Source of the DNA: Sabulibacter ruber
GTDB lineage: Bacteria > Bacteroidota > Bacteroidia > Cytophagales > Hymenobacteraceae
Assembly (NCBI RefSeq): GCF_017355955.1
Contig: NZ_JAFFID010000006.1
Coordinates: 1-64,000 of the forward strand
Length of the DNA stretch: 64,000 bases
Reading direction: 5' to 3'
Under the pieces are notes generated by a model, which was given only the letters and a program-made list of their open reading frames with translations, ran no database searches and had not been told where the DNA came from. A program made the translations under genes and the position numbers. Below, one piece after another: positions 8,669-18,160 of the stretch; within the stretch, counting starts at the first letter, position 1; each line of letters opens with the position of its first letter.

Positions 8669-9577
8669 TTATTCCGCCTGGCCTCTCAGGGCTTCCTCCT
8701 TCTCCAGCAGGCTTTCCTGCCAGGAACTGGCGGCCCCGATGAGCGCCGACGCCTCGCCTAACGCAGCCACCCTGATAGGAATAGGCAAGGCTGCTTTCTG
8801 CAGGTGCCGCTCCAACTCTCCAGAGAAAAGGGGGAACGCTTTGGAGATGTTCCCGCCCATCACCAGCACGTCTGCAGCGGTAGGCTGCACCGCCGCCTCA
8901 ATAAACTGCCCCAGGTTTCGCCCGAACTCATCAAACACCTGTCGGGCCGCGCCATCCCTTGGGGCGGCGTCAGCGAGCTCCTTCACGCCTTTAACCCGGC
9001 GGCCCGTTAGTTCCTGGTAGCGGCCTACAAACCAGCGGGTAGACAGATACTCTTCCGCGATACCGTCTTTGAAAGGCGCATGCCACAGATCCGCGTCCTG
9101 TACCTGGCCGTGGCGGCACCAGGCAGAGCCTAGCCCGGTCCCCAACGTAAGCCCCAGCACCTGCCCCTCGCCCCGGGCGGCCCCGCAGAATACCTCGCCT
9201 AGCAGAAAGCAGGCGGCATCATTCAGGAACCTGATAGCGGCGGCTGGCATGGAAAGTTCTTCTGCCAGTAATTCCTTCACGTTCAGGTTGTAGAGAATGT
9301 CGTACTTGTTCTGGTCTTTGATAAGAGAGATTCCGTTGGCGTAGTCGAAGGGTCCGGGCATGGCTATACCGATCTTACCGGCCTGTGCCCCGCTGAACCC
9401 TTGGGTTTGCCGTATCACCTCGCACCAGTCTGTGATAATCTCAGTGACGGTGCCCTGGGTATCTATCTCTTTCCGCAGGTAGCTCCCGGAAACCAGGGTG
9501 CTCGTTTCAATATCCACTAGGCCGGCAGAGATATGCGTGCCTCCTACATCGATTCCCACTACAGTTGAATGATCCAT
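8669..9577 (-). CDS. ROK family sugar kinase
   Basis: The ROK fold is clear: VVGIDVGGTHISAGLVD (phosphate-binding strand) at the start, the middle motif NDAACFLLGE, GLTLGTGLGSAW, and a C-terminal VLVMGGNISKAF. The start was set at the ATG complementing 9575-9577, because it directly precedes the ATPase motif; an upstream in-frame start at 9634 would add 19 residues without homology. The Cys-rich zinc motif of many ROK proteins is not evident. The enzyme most likely phosphorylates mannose or glucose with ATP in the cytoplasm, feeding a mannose-6-phosphate isomerase. It lies 63 bp downstream of the GH97 gene on the same strand. Sugar specificity is inferred from context. Confidence 0.85.
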   Translation of the reverse strand: MDHSTVVGIDVGGTHISAGLVDIETSTLVSGSYLRKEIDTQGTVTEIITDWCEVIRQTQGFSGAQAGKIGIAMPGPFDYANGISLIKDQNKYDILYNLNVKELLAEELSMPAAAIRFLNDAACFLLGEVFCGAARGEGQVLGLTLGTGLGSAWCRHGQVQDADLWHAPFKDGIAEEYLSTRWFVGRYQELTGRRVKGVKELADAAPRDGAARQVFDEFGRNLGQFIEAAVQPTAADVLVMGGNISKAFPLFSGELERHLQKAALPIPIRVAALGEASALIGAASSWQESLLEKEEALRGQAE

Positions 9578-9640
9578 AAATGATAAGCTTGTTACTTGTT
9601 TAAGCGATAGGCTCAGGTTCAGCCCCTTCACCACGCATTT

Positions 9641-11584
9641 TTATTTTTTACTTATAAGGGCTACCCAACCTCCGCCTTTGGCTAAGCTTGCTGTGATGGT
9701 GGCGTTTTTGGTAACCGTTGTTTTCTCGGTCTTGAAATCCTCGGCATTGCGGTCAGCGTTTATCCCATCTTTCCAGACCTGCATGGTGTAGTCGCCATCC
9801 CCCAGAAAAGACAGGTTGAAGAGCAACTCCCGGGGGGACCAATCCGTCATGCCGCCTATGTACCAATCGCCGTTTTTCGCTTTTCTGGCCAGCAGCACGT
9901 AATCCCCTACCTGGGCCTGCAAAGGGATGGTCTGCTCCCACTCGGTGGGCACCTTGCTAAGGAATTCCATAGCCTCGGGTTCTCGGTCATAATGGGTAGG
10001 GTTATCGGCGAGCATCTGGAGGGGGCTTTCATACACCACGTACATGGCCAGCTGGTGCACCCTGGTGCCCATGCTCATGGGCTTGGACCAGACGGGTTTC
10101 CACATGTTTTTCTGGGCGTTCAGCATGGCCCCCGGCGTATAATCCATGGGCCCGGCGGCCATTCTTATAAACGGGATGGTGACATTATGCTCTGGGTTGA
10201 CCAGGCCGCTCCCTTTGTTTTGCTCCAGGCCCAGTACCCCTTCATAGGTGATCACGTTGGGGTAGGTGCGGTAAAGCCCGGTAGGCTTGTAGGCACCATG
10301 GAAGTCAACGAGCATCTTCCTTCTGGCGGCCGCCTCGGATACCCGGGCGTAGTACCTGACCATTTCCTGGTCGTCGCGCTGCATAAAATCCACCTTTATC
10401 CCTTTGATGCCCCACTTGGCGAATTGGTCTAGGGTGGGCTCCAGCTTATCCCCGTCCAGCGCCAGCCAGTTGGCCCACAGCACCAGGTCCACCTTCTTCT
10501 GTCGGGCGTAGGAAGACAGCTCCTCTATGTTAATGCCGGGCATCTGCTTGCGTAAGTCCCGGGTGTCACTCCAGCCTTCATCCAGTATCACGTACTCCAG
10601 CCCGAAGTTAGAGGCGAAGTCGATGTAGTACCGGTAGGTAGCATCGTTGACGCCCGCTCTGAAGTCGACCCCGGTGATGTTGTTGTCGTTCCACCAGTCC
10701 CACTGTACCTTTCCCGGCTTGACCCAGCTGAAGTCTCCTGTGGAGGGGCTGGCAAGCTGGTACACTAACTGGTTCACCAGCAGCTCCGCGTCCTCCCGGG
10801 CCACCATGATGATTCTCCAGGGAAAGGGCTGCGGGTTGCCCACGGTGGCAATGTAGTTCTCCCGTTCCACCACCCGCATGTTCCTGTCCCCGTCCAGCCG
10901 GGTCGTCTTAGGGTAGCGGGGAAAGACACCTTTCACGCCGCCTGATCCGTTTCCCCGCAACCACATACCCGCATAGTTGAGCAGGTCCGCCTCCGTCACC
11001 AGTACCCGCATGTTCTGAACGCTGAAAAGGGCAGGTAAGCTGGCGAGGTCCTGGGCACCGATACTATCTGGTGCCATCTGGCGGTAGGCGCGTTCATTGT
11101 GGGAGAAAAATTCCTCCTCGAGCGGGTACCAGGCCCTTTCCGCCTGGTTCAGGTTAAAGGAGGCTACTTCGTTCGTGATTTCAACGGGGCCTTTCCTGGT
11201 TGTGACCCATCGCCAGGCTACGCCGTTGTTATACGCCCGCCATTCCAGTGCCAGGCCGTGGGCAAAAGACAGGCGCAGTTCGTTGTAATTATCCTGAATG
11301 TCTTTCCCCTTTTGCCAAACCACCGGGTGCAGCACCTGCCGGACCGCCCGCCCGCTGGTTCTGGTTACTTTCCAGTTCTTGCCCTTCCCGAACCCGGTCT
11401 CCAGATGTAGGGCCGATGGGTGGACGAGCTGTTTGCCGTCGGCGGTGACGGTATAGTAAAGGCTGTCTGACAGGGTCAGCTGGACCCCTGTTCTTTTATC
11501 CGGCGAAAGAAGGCTGTACTGCTGTGCGTGCACCGCTGCGGCTGCCCACACAAAAAGAACCATGAAAACGCTTTGCCTTACCAT
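9641..11584 (-). CDS. GH97 alpha-galactosidase/alpha-glucosidase (retaining type)
   Basis: The 647-residue protein has a signal peptide, the N-terminal beta-sandwich typical of GH97 (YSLLSPDKRTGVQLTLSDSLYYTV), a TIM barrel with EYVILDEGWSD and WANWLALDGDKLEP, and a C-terminal domain ending in GGWVALISK. The sequence IKGIKVDFMQRDD places an Asp (D399) where retaining GH97 members such as the alpha-galactosidase BT1871 carry their nucleophile; inverting SusB-type enzymes lack it. A retaining alpha-galactosidase or related activity is therefore the better guess. In an alpha-mannan locus it may strip side-chain galactose or glucose from mannan-type glycans. It forms a unit with the ROK kinase. 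The subtype is inferred from one residue. Confidence 0.87.
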   Translation of the reverse strand: MVRQSVFMVLFVWAAAAVHAQQYSLLSPDKRTGVQLTLSDSLYYTVTADGKQLVHPSALHLETGFGKGKNWKVTRTSGRAVRQVLHPVVWQKGKDIQDNYNELRLSFAHGLALEWRAYNNGVAWRWVTTRKGPVEITNEVASFNLNQAERAWYPLEEEFFSHNERAYRQMAPDSIGAQDLASLPALFSVQNMRVLVTEADLLNYAGMWLRGNGSGGVKGVFPRYPKTTRLDGDRNMRVVERENYIATVGNPQPFPWRIIMVAREDAELLVNQLVYQLASPSTGDFSWVKPGKVQWDWWNDNNITGVDFRAGVNDATYRYYIDFASNFGLEYVILDEGWSDTRDLRKQMPGINIEELSSYARQKKVDLVLWANWLALDGDKLEPTLDQFAKWGIKGIKVDFMQRDDQEMVRYYARVSEAAARRKMLVDFHGAYKPTGLYRTYPNVITYEGVLGLEQNKGSGLVNPEHNVTIPFIRMAAGPMDYTPGAMLNAQKNMWKPVWSKPMSMGTRVHQLAMYVVYESPLQMLADNPTHYDREPEAMEFLSKVPTEWEQTIPLQAQVGDYVLLARKAKNGDWYIGGMTDWSPRELLFNLSFLGDGDYTMQVWKDGINADRNAEDFKTEKTTVTKNATITASLAKGGGWVALISKK

Positions 11585-11795
11585 ACCAGATTGGTTTTTT
11601 CCATTCGGTTGAATCTTTTATAACCGTTTCAAGCCTGTTGTATCGGGAACATCTCCAAACGCTTTTGGGGCACTTCGTTCGTTTTTTCCTTATGAAGCTG
11701 TTTCAGACCGAAGGGATCCCCAGGCCATTGTTGGAGGGTTATCCCTGTCCTTCCAGGAGAGGTCCCACAAAGTAGGAGGGTCGGCGGGAGCTGCC

Positions 11796-13988
11796 TCAGT
11801 TGCCCGTCACCACCCGTAACTCACCCCCGTTTCTGAACAGGTCATGGGATACGAAATACCCTTTCTGTGCCTGGCCATCCACCAGAATGGATTTCAGGGC
11901 CCTGTCTTTTCCTGTTTTCCGAATCAGCACCTGTTTGCCGTTGGGCATGGTCCAGCGTACTTCCTCAAAAATAGGCACGGTGACCAGGTATTGGTCATCA
12001 GCAGGGGAAAAGGGGTAAACCCCCATTGCATTGAAGACATACCAGGAAGACATCTCCCCGGAGTCATCCATGCCAGACAAGGCCAGGCCGTCCTCCCCGA
12101 TGCCGTACAGCTCCTCCAGTATGCGGTCAATCATGTGCTGGGATTTCTCAGGCTTGTTGATAAAGTAGTAGGAGAACGGGGCCTCGTGGTCAGGCTGATT
12201 TCCGTGGCAGTATTGCCCGATCATGCTTTCCACGTTCCGGGCAATGTAATTGGGGTTCCAGGGCAACGTAAACAGGGAGTCTAACTTGGCCTCGAACGGT
12301 TTGGCTCCGCCATACAGGGAAATGAGCCCGGGCATGTCGTGCAGGGCGAAAAACGACACCTGCCAGGCATTGGCCTCGCGGTACATGTACTCGTAATACG
12401 GGTACTGCGGGTTGAAATTCTGGATCCAGTCCCCGTTGGCCAGGCGGCCCCGCATGAACCTGGTCTTTGGGTCGAACACGTTCCGGTAGTTCTGCGACCG
12501 CTTCATCAGCACCCGGTAGTTGGCTGTGTCCCCCAGCGCCTTGGCCAGTTGGGCGAGGGAATAGTCGTCATAGGCATACTCCAGCGTCTTGGACACCCCG
12601 GCTTTGCCCTTGGTTTCTACGTGCGGGTTGGCCACGTCGGGGTCAGAGATGTAGCCTTTCCGGATATACTCTGTGATGTGAGGCCGAGCGCCACCTTCTA
12701 TATTGGCGTTGCGCAATAACAGTTGGTAGGTGGCTTTCACGTCAAAGCCGTCTAACCCGCGGGCATAGGATCCGGCGATAAAAGGGGCGGCGTGGTCACC
12801 GTGGAAAAAGGTGGGAATGAAACCGGTTCTCTCCCCCACGTCCTTGAGTGACTTTATCACATCTACCGTTACCTCAGGAGAAACAATGCCCAGTAAAATG
12901 AGGTTGTTTCGGTACGTGTCCCAGAGGGAAGGTTCCGTGTAGTACCTGAAATCGGCTTTCGCTTTATTGCCTTTGGCATCCGTATATTCTCCATTGGTGT
13001 CGCTGCGCAAGGCAGGCCAGAGAAAAGACCGGTACAAGGACGTGTAGAATAGTTCTCTCTGTTTATCGGTGCCCCCTTTCACCTGTATTTTTGAGAGCAG
13101 GTTCTCCCAGGTGGTATCGGCTTCTTTTCTTATCGCTTGGAACGTCTTGTCCCCTATCTCGCTTTCAAGATTCTGCTTCGCGTTTTCCACGCTCACAAAC
13201 GAAAGGCCTATTCTCATGTCAACCACCGACTTTCCCCCATCTTTCAGGTGTAGAATAGCCAGGCCCTTCTTGGTGTCCTCACCTCTCTTCTCCAGGCTGC
13301 TCAGCTCTGTGCTGAGGGTGGCGTAGAAGAATATCTTTTCCCCTACATCCTGGTGCCCCTGCACGGCATTCTTGCCTACCTGCTGAATGCTCCACTTCCT
13401 GACGGGGTTGTTGGCTTTGCCCAGGTCAAACACAATGCTGCGCTCTTTGCTGGACGGATAGGTGTACTGGTGAAATCCGGCTCTGAGGGTGGAGGTAAGG
13501 TCTACCTGCACCCGGTAGTCTTGCAGCAGCACTCCGTAATAGCCAGGGGAGGCACTTTCCTGGGCGTGGCTGTAGCGGGAGTAAAACGCCTCCCTGCCCT
13601 GGGTAGGCCCCGTGACAGGCAGAACGGGGATGTTGCAAAGGTTCCAATGGCCTTTGTTGGTATGGGTAAAGGAATAGATAAGCGTGTCTTCGTATTCATA
13701 CCCCGCCCCTGAGCCATATTCGGTCATAGGGCTTAGCTGCACCATGGCATTGGGGAGGGAACTGCCCGGATACACCAGCCCCGCCCACACCCGCCAGTCT
13801 TTGGGGGGGGTGTAGCCGATGATTTTGGGATCTAACAAAGGGGCCGTACCGATGAAGGTGTTCACGTACCGGGTATAGGTAGGGCTTTCGTTTGCCTTAG
13901 TAACCGTTCCCGTTTGTTTAATCGTTTTAGCACAGGAAAAAGCCAACAATAGGGTCAGCAGGGAAAGGACATATCGTAGAGTAGTCAT
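11796..13988 (-). CDS. GH92 alpha-mannosidase-family lipoprotein with Gln in place of the general acid
   Basis: A 730-residue lipoprotein (lipobox LAFSC at residues 15-19). GH92 features run through it: YVNTFIGT at the start of the N-terminal beta domain, PNAMVQLSPMT, LWDTYRN and FHGDHA in the (alpha/alpha)6 barrel, and GMDDSGEMSSWY at 639-650 containing the catalytic base Asp. GH92 enzymes are calcium-dependent inverting exo-alpha-mannosidases. The usual GNEP motif that supplies the catalytic acid reads GNQP here (Q598), a change reported for the mannosyl-phosphate-specific member CcMan5. It lies between GH125 and GH97 genes in the alpha-mannan locus, on the periplasmic face or cell surface. 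Family is certain; linkage specificity is open. Confidence 0.9.
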   Translation of the reverse strand: MTTLRYVLSLLTLLLAFSCAKTIKQTGTVTKANESPTYTRYVNTFIGTAPLLDPKIIGYTPPKDWRVWAGLVYPGSSLPNAMVQLSPMTEYGSGAGYEYEDTLIYSFTHTNKGHWNLCNIPVLPVTGPTQGREAFYSRYSHAQESASPGYYGVLLQDYRVQVDLTSTLRAGFHQYTYPSSKERSIVFDLGKANNPVRKWSIQQVGKNAVQGHQDVGEKIFFYATLSTELSSLEKRGEDTKKGLAILHLKDGGKSVVDMRIGLSFVSVENAKQNLESEIGDKTFQAIRKEADTTWENLLSKIQVKGGTDKQRELFYTSLYRSFLWPALRSDTNGEYTDAKGNKAKADFRYYTEPSLWDTYRNNLILLGIVSPEVTVDVIKSLKDVGERTGFIPTFFHGDHAAPFIAGSYARGLDGFDVKATYQLLLRNANIEGGARPHITEYIRKGYISDPDVANPHVETKGKAGVSKTLEYAYDDYSLAQLAKALGDTANYRVLMKRSQNYRNVFDPKTRFMRGRLANGDWIQNFNPQYPYYEYMYREANAWQVSFFALHDMPGLISLYGGAKPFEAKLDSLFTLPWNPNYIARNVESMIGQYCHGNQPDHEAPFSYYFINKPEKSQHMIDRILEELYGIGEDGLALSGMDDSGEMSSWYVFNAMGVYPFSPADDQYLVTVPIFEEVRWTMPNGKQVLIRKTGKDRALKSILVDGQAQKGYFVSHDLFRNGGELRVVTGN

Positions 13989-14112
13989 TCAATTACTTCA
14001 TTTTCAAGGTGCGGGGCTGATGCTGTTGCCCCAAGCCCCCCTTGGTTTAAACTCAAACACCTCCATTCAAAAGACTCGTATCCCCGGCAGGGATAGGAAG
14101 GGCATGGGAAGG

Positions 14113-14204
14113 TTTCTCCTCCGGCTCCCTGCCCGCCAGATTGAATCCCGGATCCAGGGTGGCAGAGAGCCGTCTCTTTTGCAGATAACCGGAGGGAGGA
14201 GAAA
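14113..14204 (-). terminator. Large imperfect hairpin downstream of the GH125 gene
   Basis: TTTCTCCTCCGG (14113-14124) pairs with CCGGAGG-AGGAGAAA (14189-14204). A second nested stem GGCTCCCTGCC/GGCAGAGAGCC (14123-14133 and 14161-14171) lies inside. It follows the GH125 stop by about 30 bp on the minus strand and probably terminates or attenuates transcription before GH92. Confidence 0.45.
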
Positions 14205-14233
14205 ACAACCGCCAGGTTCCGGCAGGTATTCCC

Positions 14234-15649
14234 CTATGCTAGAAGCCAAGGGTTTTCCTGGTAGGTCTTCCAGAGTAACTCGCCAAAAAGGGTATTGGCC
14301 CAGGCAAACCAAGAGCGGGTGAATTTGGTGGGGTCATTCTTGTGGAAAGTCTCATGCATGAACCCGGTTCCGCCGTGCGTACTCTTCAACATCATGATAC
14401 ACGTTTTGATTTCATCGGTACTAGTGCTGGTAAGGGCCCTCATGATGATGGCCATGGGCCATATCATGTCTTTGCCCACATGAGGCCCTCCCACTCCCTC
14501 TCCGGCAGTTCCTTTGTAGTAAAAAGGGTTATTCTCGGACAGGATAAATTTGCGGGTATTCTGGTAGATGGGGTCTGAGGTTTCCATGGCCCCTAAGTAG
14601 GGGAGGGAAAGGAGGCTTGGGACGTTGGCGTCATCCATCAGGTAATGGCTGCCAAACCCATCTACCTCAAACGCATAGAGCTTGCCATGCTTGGGATGGT
14701 CTATGACGGCATGGGCCTGAAGGGCCGCCTCCACTTCTGCGGCCAAAGCGAGCATAGCCGCGGAGGTGTTCTGGTCTTTGGCAATCTTTCCCATCATCTC
14801 AGCGCCCTGCCTTAAACTGGTCACGGCGAAAAAGTTGGACGGTACCAGAAAGGAGTAGACGGTGGCATCATCACTGGGCCTGAAGGAGGAGCATATCAGA
14901 CCTACCGGGTTGACAGGGTTACCGTACCCGGACATTGACAGCGTGTCGGTCGCAAAGGGGGTGGTGCGCTGAAATTTATAGGGCCCAGGGTCCTGCTTGC
15001 GTTGCTGTTCCCTGAAGGTTGCCAACGTCAGCCGCACGGCCTGCTGCCACTCATTCCCGAATGGAGAAGTATCGTTTGTGGTTTTCCAGTACTGATAGGC
15101 CAATCTGATGGGGTAGCACAGGGAATCAATCTCCCATTTGCGCTCATGTACCCCAGGCTTCATGTCCGTGTGGTCGGATTTCCATTCCCCTACTTTATTG
15201 TCATCGCCGTAAAAGGCATTGGCATAGGGGTCTTTCAAAACACAGCGGGTTTGCCGGTTGATTACCCCGGCGATCAGTTGCTTCAGCTTTTCATCTTTGG
15301 GCGCGAACGGCAGATAAGGCCACACCTGGGCTGAGCTGTCCCGCAGCCACATGGCATCAATGTCCCCGGTGATGACATAGGTGTCCGGTTTGCCGTCCAC
15401 GATCCTATGCGTTACCGTTGTGTCAAGGGTGCTGGGGAAGCAGTTCTGAAACATCCAGCTCAGTTCCTTGTCCTTTACCTTTCTGGAAAACTCCGCAATG
15501 GCGTTTTCCACGGATTTGCTTTGGAAGTTACGCTTTGCCGCCGGCATCCGTACTACCGGGTAGTCTGCTGAGGCAAACACCAGTGGAGGGTTTAAAAGGA
15601 TTCCGGCACCTAACAGGGCTGAACTGTTGATAAAGGTTCTTCTGTTCAT
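14234..15649 (-). CDS. GH125 exo-alpha-1,6-mannosidase
   Basis: About 471 residues from the chosen ATG (complement at 15647-15649). That start gives an NRRTFINSSALLGAG leader, a twin-arginine-like export signal common in Bacteroidota GH125 proteins. A further in-frame start 28 codons upstream would bury this signal. Family motifs include TYVITGDIDAMWLRDSSAQVWPY, KWEIDSLCYPIRLAYQYWK, GLICSSFRPSDDATVYSFLVPSN, and GGTGFMHETFHKNDPTKFTRSWFAWAN near the C-terminus. GH125 enzymes are inverting and remove alpha-1,6-linked mannose from the non-reducing end, which complements the endo-acting GH76 encoded just upstream (98 bp gap). It probably acts in the periplasm on oligosaccharides imported by SusCD. 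Confidence 0.93.
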   Translation of the reverse strand: MNRRTFINSSALLGAGILLNPPLVFASADYPVVRMPAAKRNFQSKSVENAIAEFSRKVKDKELSWMFQNCFPSTLDTTVTHRIVDGKPDTYVITGDIDAMWLRDSSAQVWPYLPFAPKDEKLKQLIAGVINRQTRCVLKDPYANAFYGDDNKVGEWKSDHTDMKPGVHERKWEIDSLCYPIRLAYQYWKTTNDTSPFGNEWQQAVRLTLATFREQQRKQDPGPYKFQRTTPFATDTLSMSGYGNPVNPVGLICSSFRPSDDATVYSFLVPSNFFAVTSLRQGAEMMGKIAKDQNTSAAMLALAAEVEAALQAHAVIDHPKHGKLYAFEVDGFGSHYLMDDANVPSLLSLPYLGAMETSDPIYQNTRKFILSENNPFYYKGTAGEGVGGPHVGKDMIWPMAIIMRALTSTSTDEIKTCIMMLKSTHGGTGFMHETFHKNDPTKFTRSWFAWANTLFGELLWKTYQENPWLLA

Positions 15650-15747
15650 GTTGTTTGAAAACTTAAGTAAATTCGTGAGGGGGAGGGAAGTACCGAAAGA
15701 GCCCAGGCCGTGCCCTTTTGGTACTTGTGGCACTGCTGGCTTCCGGT

Positions 15748-16908
15748 TTAATCCAACAGGTTCAATTCATCTAATCTTGCCAGTGCCTCCACCAGCATTA
15801 CACCGGATAACTGGGTAGAGAAATCAGTGGATTCCCCAGGCATATTCTTCCAATCAGGGCTTATCATGAGCGAGGGTCTACGGATACCTTTGGAGTAGAG
15901 GGTCTCCCCGTTGTACTTCAGGAAATTGATGTATTTCGCTTTGTCTGCCTGCGGCACGTTAGGCTGTTCGATCAGATTGGCCAGGTATCTCACTAAAATC
16001 CCCTTGAAAAGGCCGCCGTCCCCTTGGTTCTCGCTTTTGAGGATACCGCCGGGGGAAAGCTCGGTACTGTTGATGGCAGTATTGGCCGTGCGTACCGCAT
16101 CTGCCAGGTATGCCTGTTCACCGGTAGCTTTGTGCAGTTCCTGGCCGGCCCCGATAAAGACCCCTTGGTTATAGGTAAAGATCCAGCTCTTATCGATCTC
16201 CCCGTTACCGGTTCTGTTGATGCCATCCCAAACAAGGCCGGTTGCGGGATCTACCAAGGTGGCTTTAAGCCAGGTGTACAGGTTTTTAGCCAGGTCCAGA
16301 TCCTCCTGCTTCTTCTGCAGGGCATATAGCCTGGCGGCAAGTATGATAGCAGGAGCATTGGCAGGGGTGTTTTTGTAGTCCAACTGTGTCTTCTTCCAGG
16401 CGATCCCTCCCCCTTGGTTATCGTTCAAGCCAGTTTTGATGTCTTGCCACAACAGCAACGTGGCGTCCAGGAATGCCTGGTCCTGGGTAGCCTCATACGC
16501 CCGAAGGCTTGAGAGGGCCAACCATTCCATATCATCGTAGAACTCATTCGGCAAACTCCCGTTGTTCTTGTCTTTGATGCCGTTTAGCAGAAACTTCATC
16601 CGTTGCACATACATCGGATCTTCCGTCCGCCTGTAGGCATCTACCATAATATCCAAAGCATGGGCATTCCACCAGTAATTGAAAGCCGTGTTACCGGTGT
16701 TGTTCTGAACGAAATACTTTCCATCAGCGGAAAGGAAGGTACTGTTCGTTTTGTCCTGCAAAGAGTCTGCAGTTGCGGCCCAGTTATACACCGCCACAGT
16801 AGAAGGGCGGTCATACAGCGGAAACGGATCATCTTCACAAGCGCTAAGTGACGCCAGCAAGGCTACAAGATTGAAATATAGAAAGCCTCTTAAAACCAAC
16901 TTTTTCAT
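15748..16908 (-). CDS. GH76 endo-alpha-1,6-mannanase (lipoprotein)
   Basis: A 386-residue lipoprotein (LSAC lipobox at 21-24). It shows the (alpha/alpha)6 fold of GH76 with the paired catalytic Asp residues in NEFYDDMEWLALSSLRAYE (D125, D126), followed by GGGIAWKKTQLDYKNTPANAPAIILAARLY and WIFTYNQGVFIGAGQELHKATGE. GH76 enzymes cleave the alpha-1,6-mannan backbone of yeast mannan by retention. As a likely surface lipoprotein it would make oligosaccharides for the SusCD pair encoded just upstream. It is separated from the susCDE part of the operon by a strong hairpin (16932-16979). Length is normal for the family and all key residues are present. Confidence 0.93.
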   Translation of the reverse strand: MKKLVLRGFLYFNLVALLASLSACEDDPFPLYDRPSTVAVYNWAATADSLQDKTNSTFLSADGKYFVQNNTGNTAFNYWWNAHALDIMVDAYRRTEDPMYVQRMKFLLNGIKDKNNGSLPNEFYDDMEWLALSSLRAYEATQDQAFLDATLLLWQDIKTGLNDNQGGGIAWKKTQLDYKNTPANAPAIILAARLYALQKKQEDLDLAKNLYTWLKATLVDPATGLVWDGINRTGNGEIDKSWIFTYNQGVFIGAGQELHKATGEQAYLADAVRTANTAINSTELSPGGILKSENQGDGGLFKGILVRYLANLIEQPNVPQADKAKYINFLKYNGETLYSKGIRRPSLMISPDWKNMPGESTDFSTQLSGVMLVEALARLDELNLLD

Positions 16909-16931
16909 AACATGAAATTTTAAAAGTGATG

Positions 16932-16979
16932 TTTTCCCGGCTTCGGTCCTTCTTTGAAGGGTGACCGAGGCCGGGAAAA
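16932..16979 (-). terminator. Long perfect hairpin between the SusE-like gene and the GH76 gene
   Basis: TTTTCCCGGC (16932-16941) pairs with GCCGGGAAAA (16970-16979). The stem continues inside with TCGGTC/GACCGA and CCTTC/GAAGG, making a nearly complete 48-nt cruciform. It lies 9 bp after the SusE-like stop codon. It may be an attenuator or mRNA-stabilising end that lets the surface binding proteins be made in excess of the enzymes. Confidence 0.65.
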
Positions 16980-16987
16980 GCCCTGAA

Positions 16988-18127
16988 CTATTTCACCGTG
17001 ACAGAATGCGTATATGGGCCTGATGTTCCGCTAAAATCAACTTTGATATCGGCGTTCTTGCGGTCAGCGTTTTCATTGAACTTGAATGCGAAGTCATAGC
17101 GCGAGTTGTCTACCGGAACCATATACCAATAGGAGGGTTGGGTACTGCTACCAGGCCGGCTGTTGTCTCTGTTCTGGCTGCCATACCATTCCATGGCTTC
17201 TGCCCCACCCTCATCCAGCACCGTAAACCTGAATTTATACCGCTCATCTCTACCCCAGCTTTCCTGGAAGAACTCCACCGGGGCGTTCTTGATTTCCCAG
17301 GTACCTTTGCCCGTGTAAGGCAGTTCATACCAGATCTTGTTTTCTGCAGAGAACCATAAACCTACTGACTTGATCTCGGTGAATTCAGCGGTGGCGTTAT
17401 TCAGGTTTAACCGTATCCGGTATATTTTCTGGTCACCCGTCACCGTGGTGGTGCCACCCTCCACCATTTTGCCGTCCTGGATGGAGAAAGAGAGAGGATT
17501 GCCCGAGTTGCCAGCCGTAAACCGGTAAGTACCGGCTTTCAGAGCGGTGTAAATCTCAAATTCACCGGCCTTGGTTAGTTTGAAGGGAATGGCATCGCCC
17601 AGGGTCTCCCCTGCCTCTGTGGCCGAACCGGTCAGGTAAAGGGCGGAAGGGATCTCCGAAAAACCAGCGGGCCGCTCCAACTCCAACGTGTGCGAGACAG
17701 AAGGTTTTTTGACATTGATACCTTTGGAAGAAAAAACCGTCCATTTGATCTTCCCTATTTCCTGCGAGGCAATCCCTGCCATTTTCGCGATCTGATTCAA
17801 AGTGCCATAGGTCATGGTAAGGGAGTTACCCATCCCATTGTTATCTGACTTGACACTATAGACTGGATCGGAAAAGTCGCCGGATTCCCTGTCGAAAACC
17901 ACCTCGTAGAAAACCAGCCCATTGTCTTCCGCCATGGCAGGGGCCCACTCGAAAACGGTGCTCCCGGAGGCCGGCTCCAGTTTGATGAACTTATTGTTCT
18001 CCGGTGAGAACAGGTTTGTTACCTCACTCACCTGTGTGTGATCGAGTTCTTTGTCATCGTCGCAGCTCGCTAAAAAGAACAAGGCGGCTACCCAGGTGCA
18101 TAAGCGAAGGATATGTAAATTTTTCAT
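16988..18127 (-). CDS. SusE/SusF-like outer-membrane starch-binding-type lipoprotein
   Basis: 379 residues with a lipoprotein signal (FFLASCDDD). An N-terminal SusE Ig-like domain (about 30-145: NLFSPENNKFIKLEPASGSTVFEWAPA) is followed by two carbohydrate-binding-module-like beta domains, each with a strand such as IPSALYLTGSATEAGE or VGLWFSAENKIWYELPYTGKGTWEI. SusE/F proteins anchor glycan at the cell surface beside SusCD. The gene follows susD by 33 bp and ends just before a strong hairpin. Predicted target is alpha-mannan, from the neighbouring GH76 and GH125. Confidence 0.85.
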   Translation of the reverse strand: MKNLHILRLCTWVAALFFLASCDDDKELDHTQVSEVTNLFSPENNKFIKLEPASGSTVFEWAPAMAEDNGLVFYEVVFDRESGDFSDPVYSVKSDNNGMGNSLTMTYGTLNQIAKMAGIASQEIGKIKWTVFSSKGINVKKPSVSHTLELERPAGFSEIPSALYLTGSATEAGETLGDAIPFKLTKAGEFEIYTALKAGTYRFTAGNSGNPLSFSIQDGKMVEGGTTTVTGDQKIYRIRLNLNNATAEFTEIKSVGLWFSAENKIWYELPYTGKGTWEIKNAPVEFFQESWGRDERYKFRFTVLDEGGAEAMEWYGSQNRDNSRPGSSTQPSYWYMVPVDNSRYDFAFKFNENADRKNADIKVDFSGTSGPYTHSVTVK

Positions 18128-18160
18128 ATGTGAATTGCTAGAAGATTGATGTGAAAAGGA

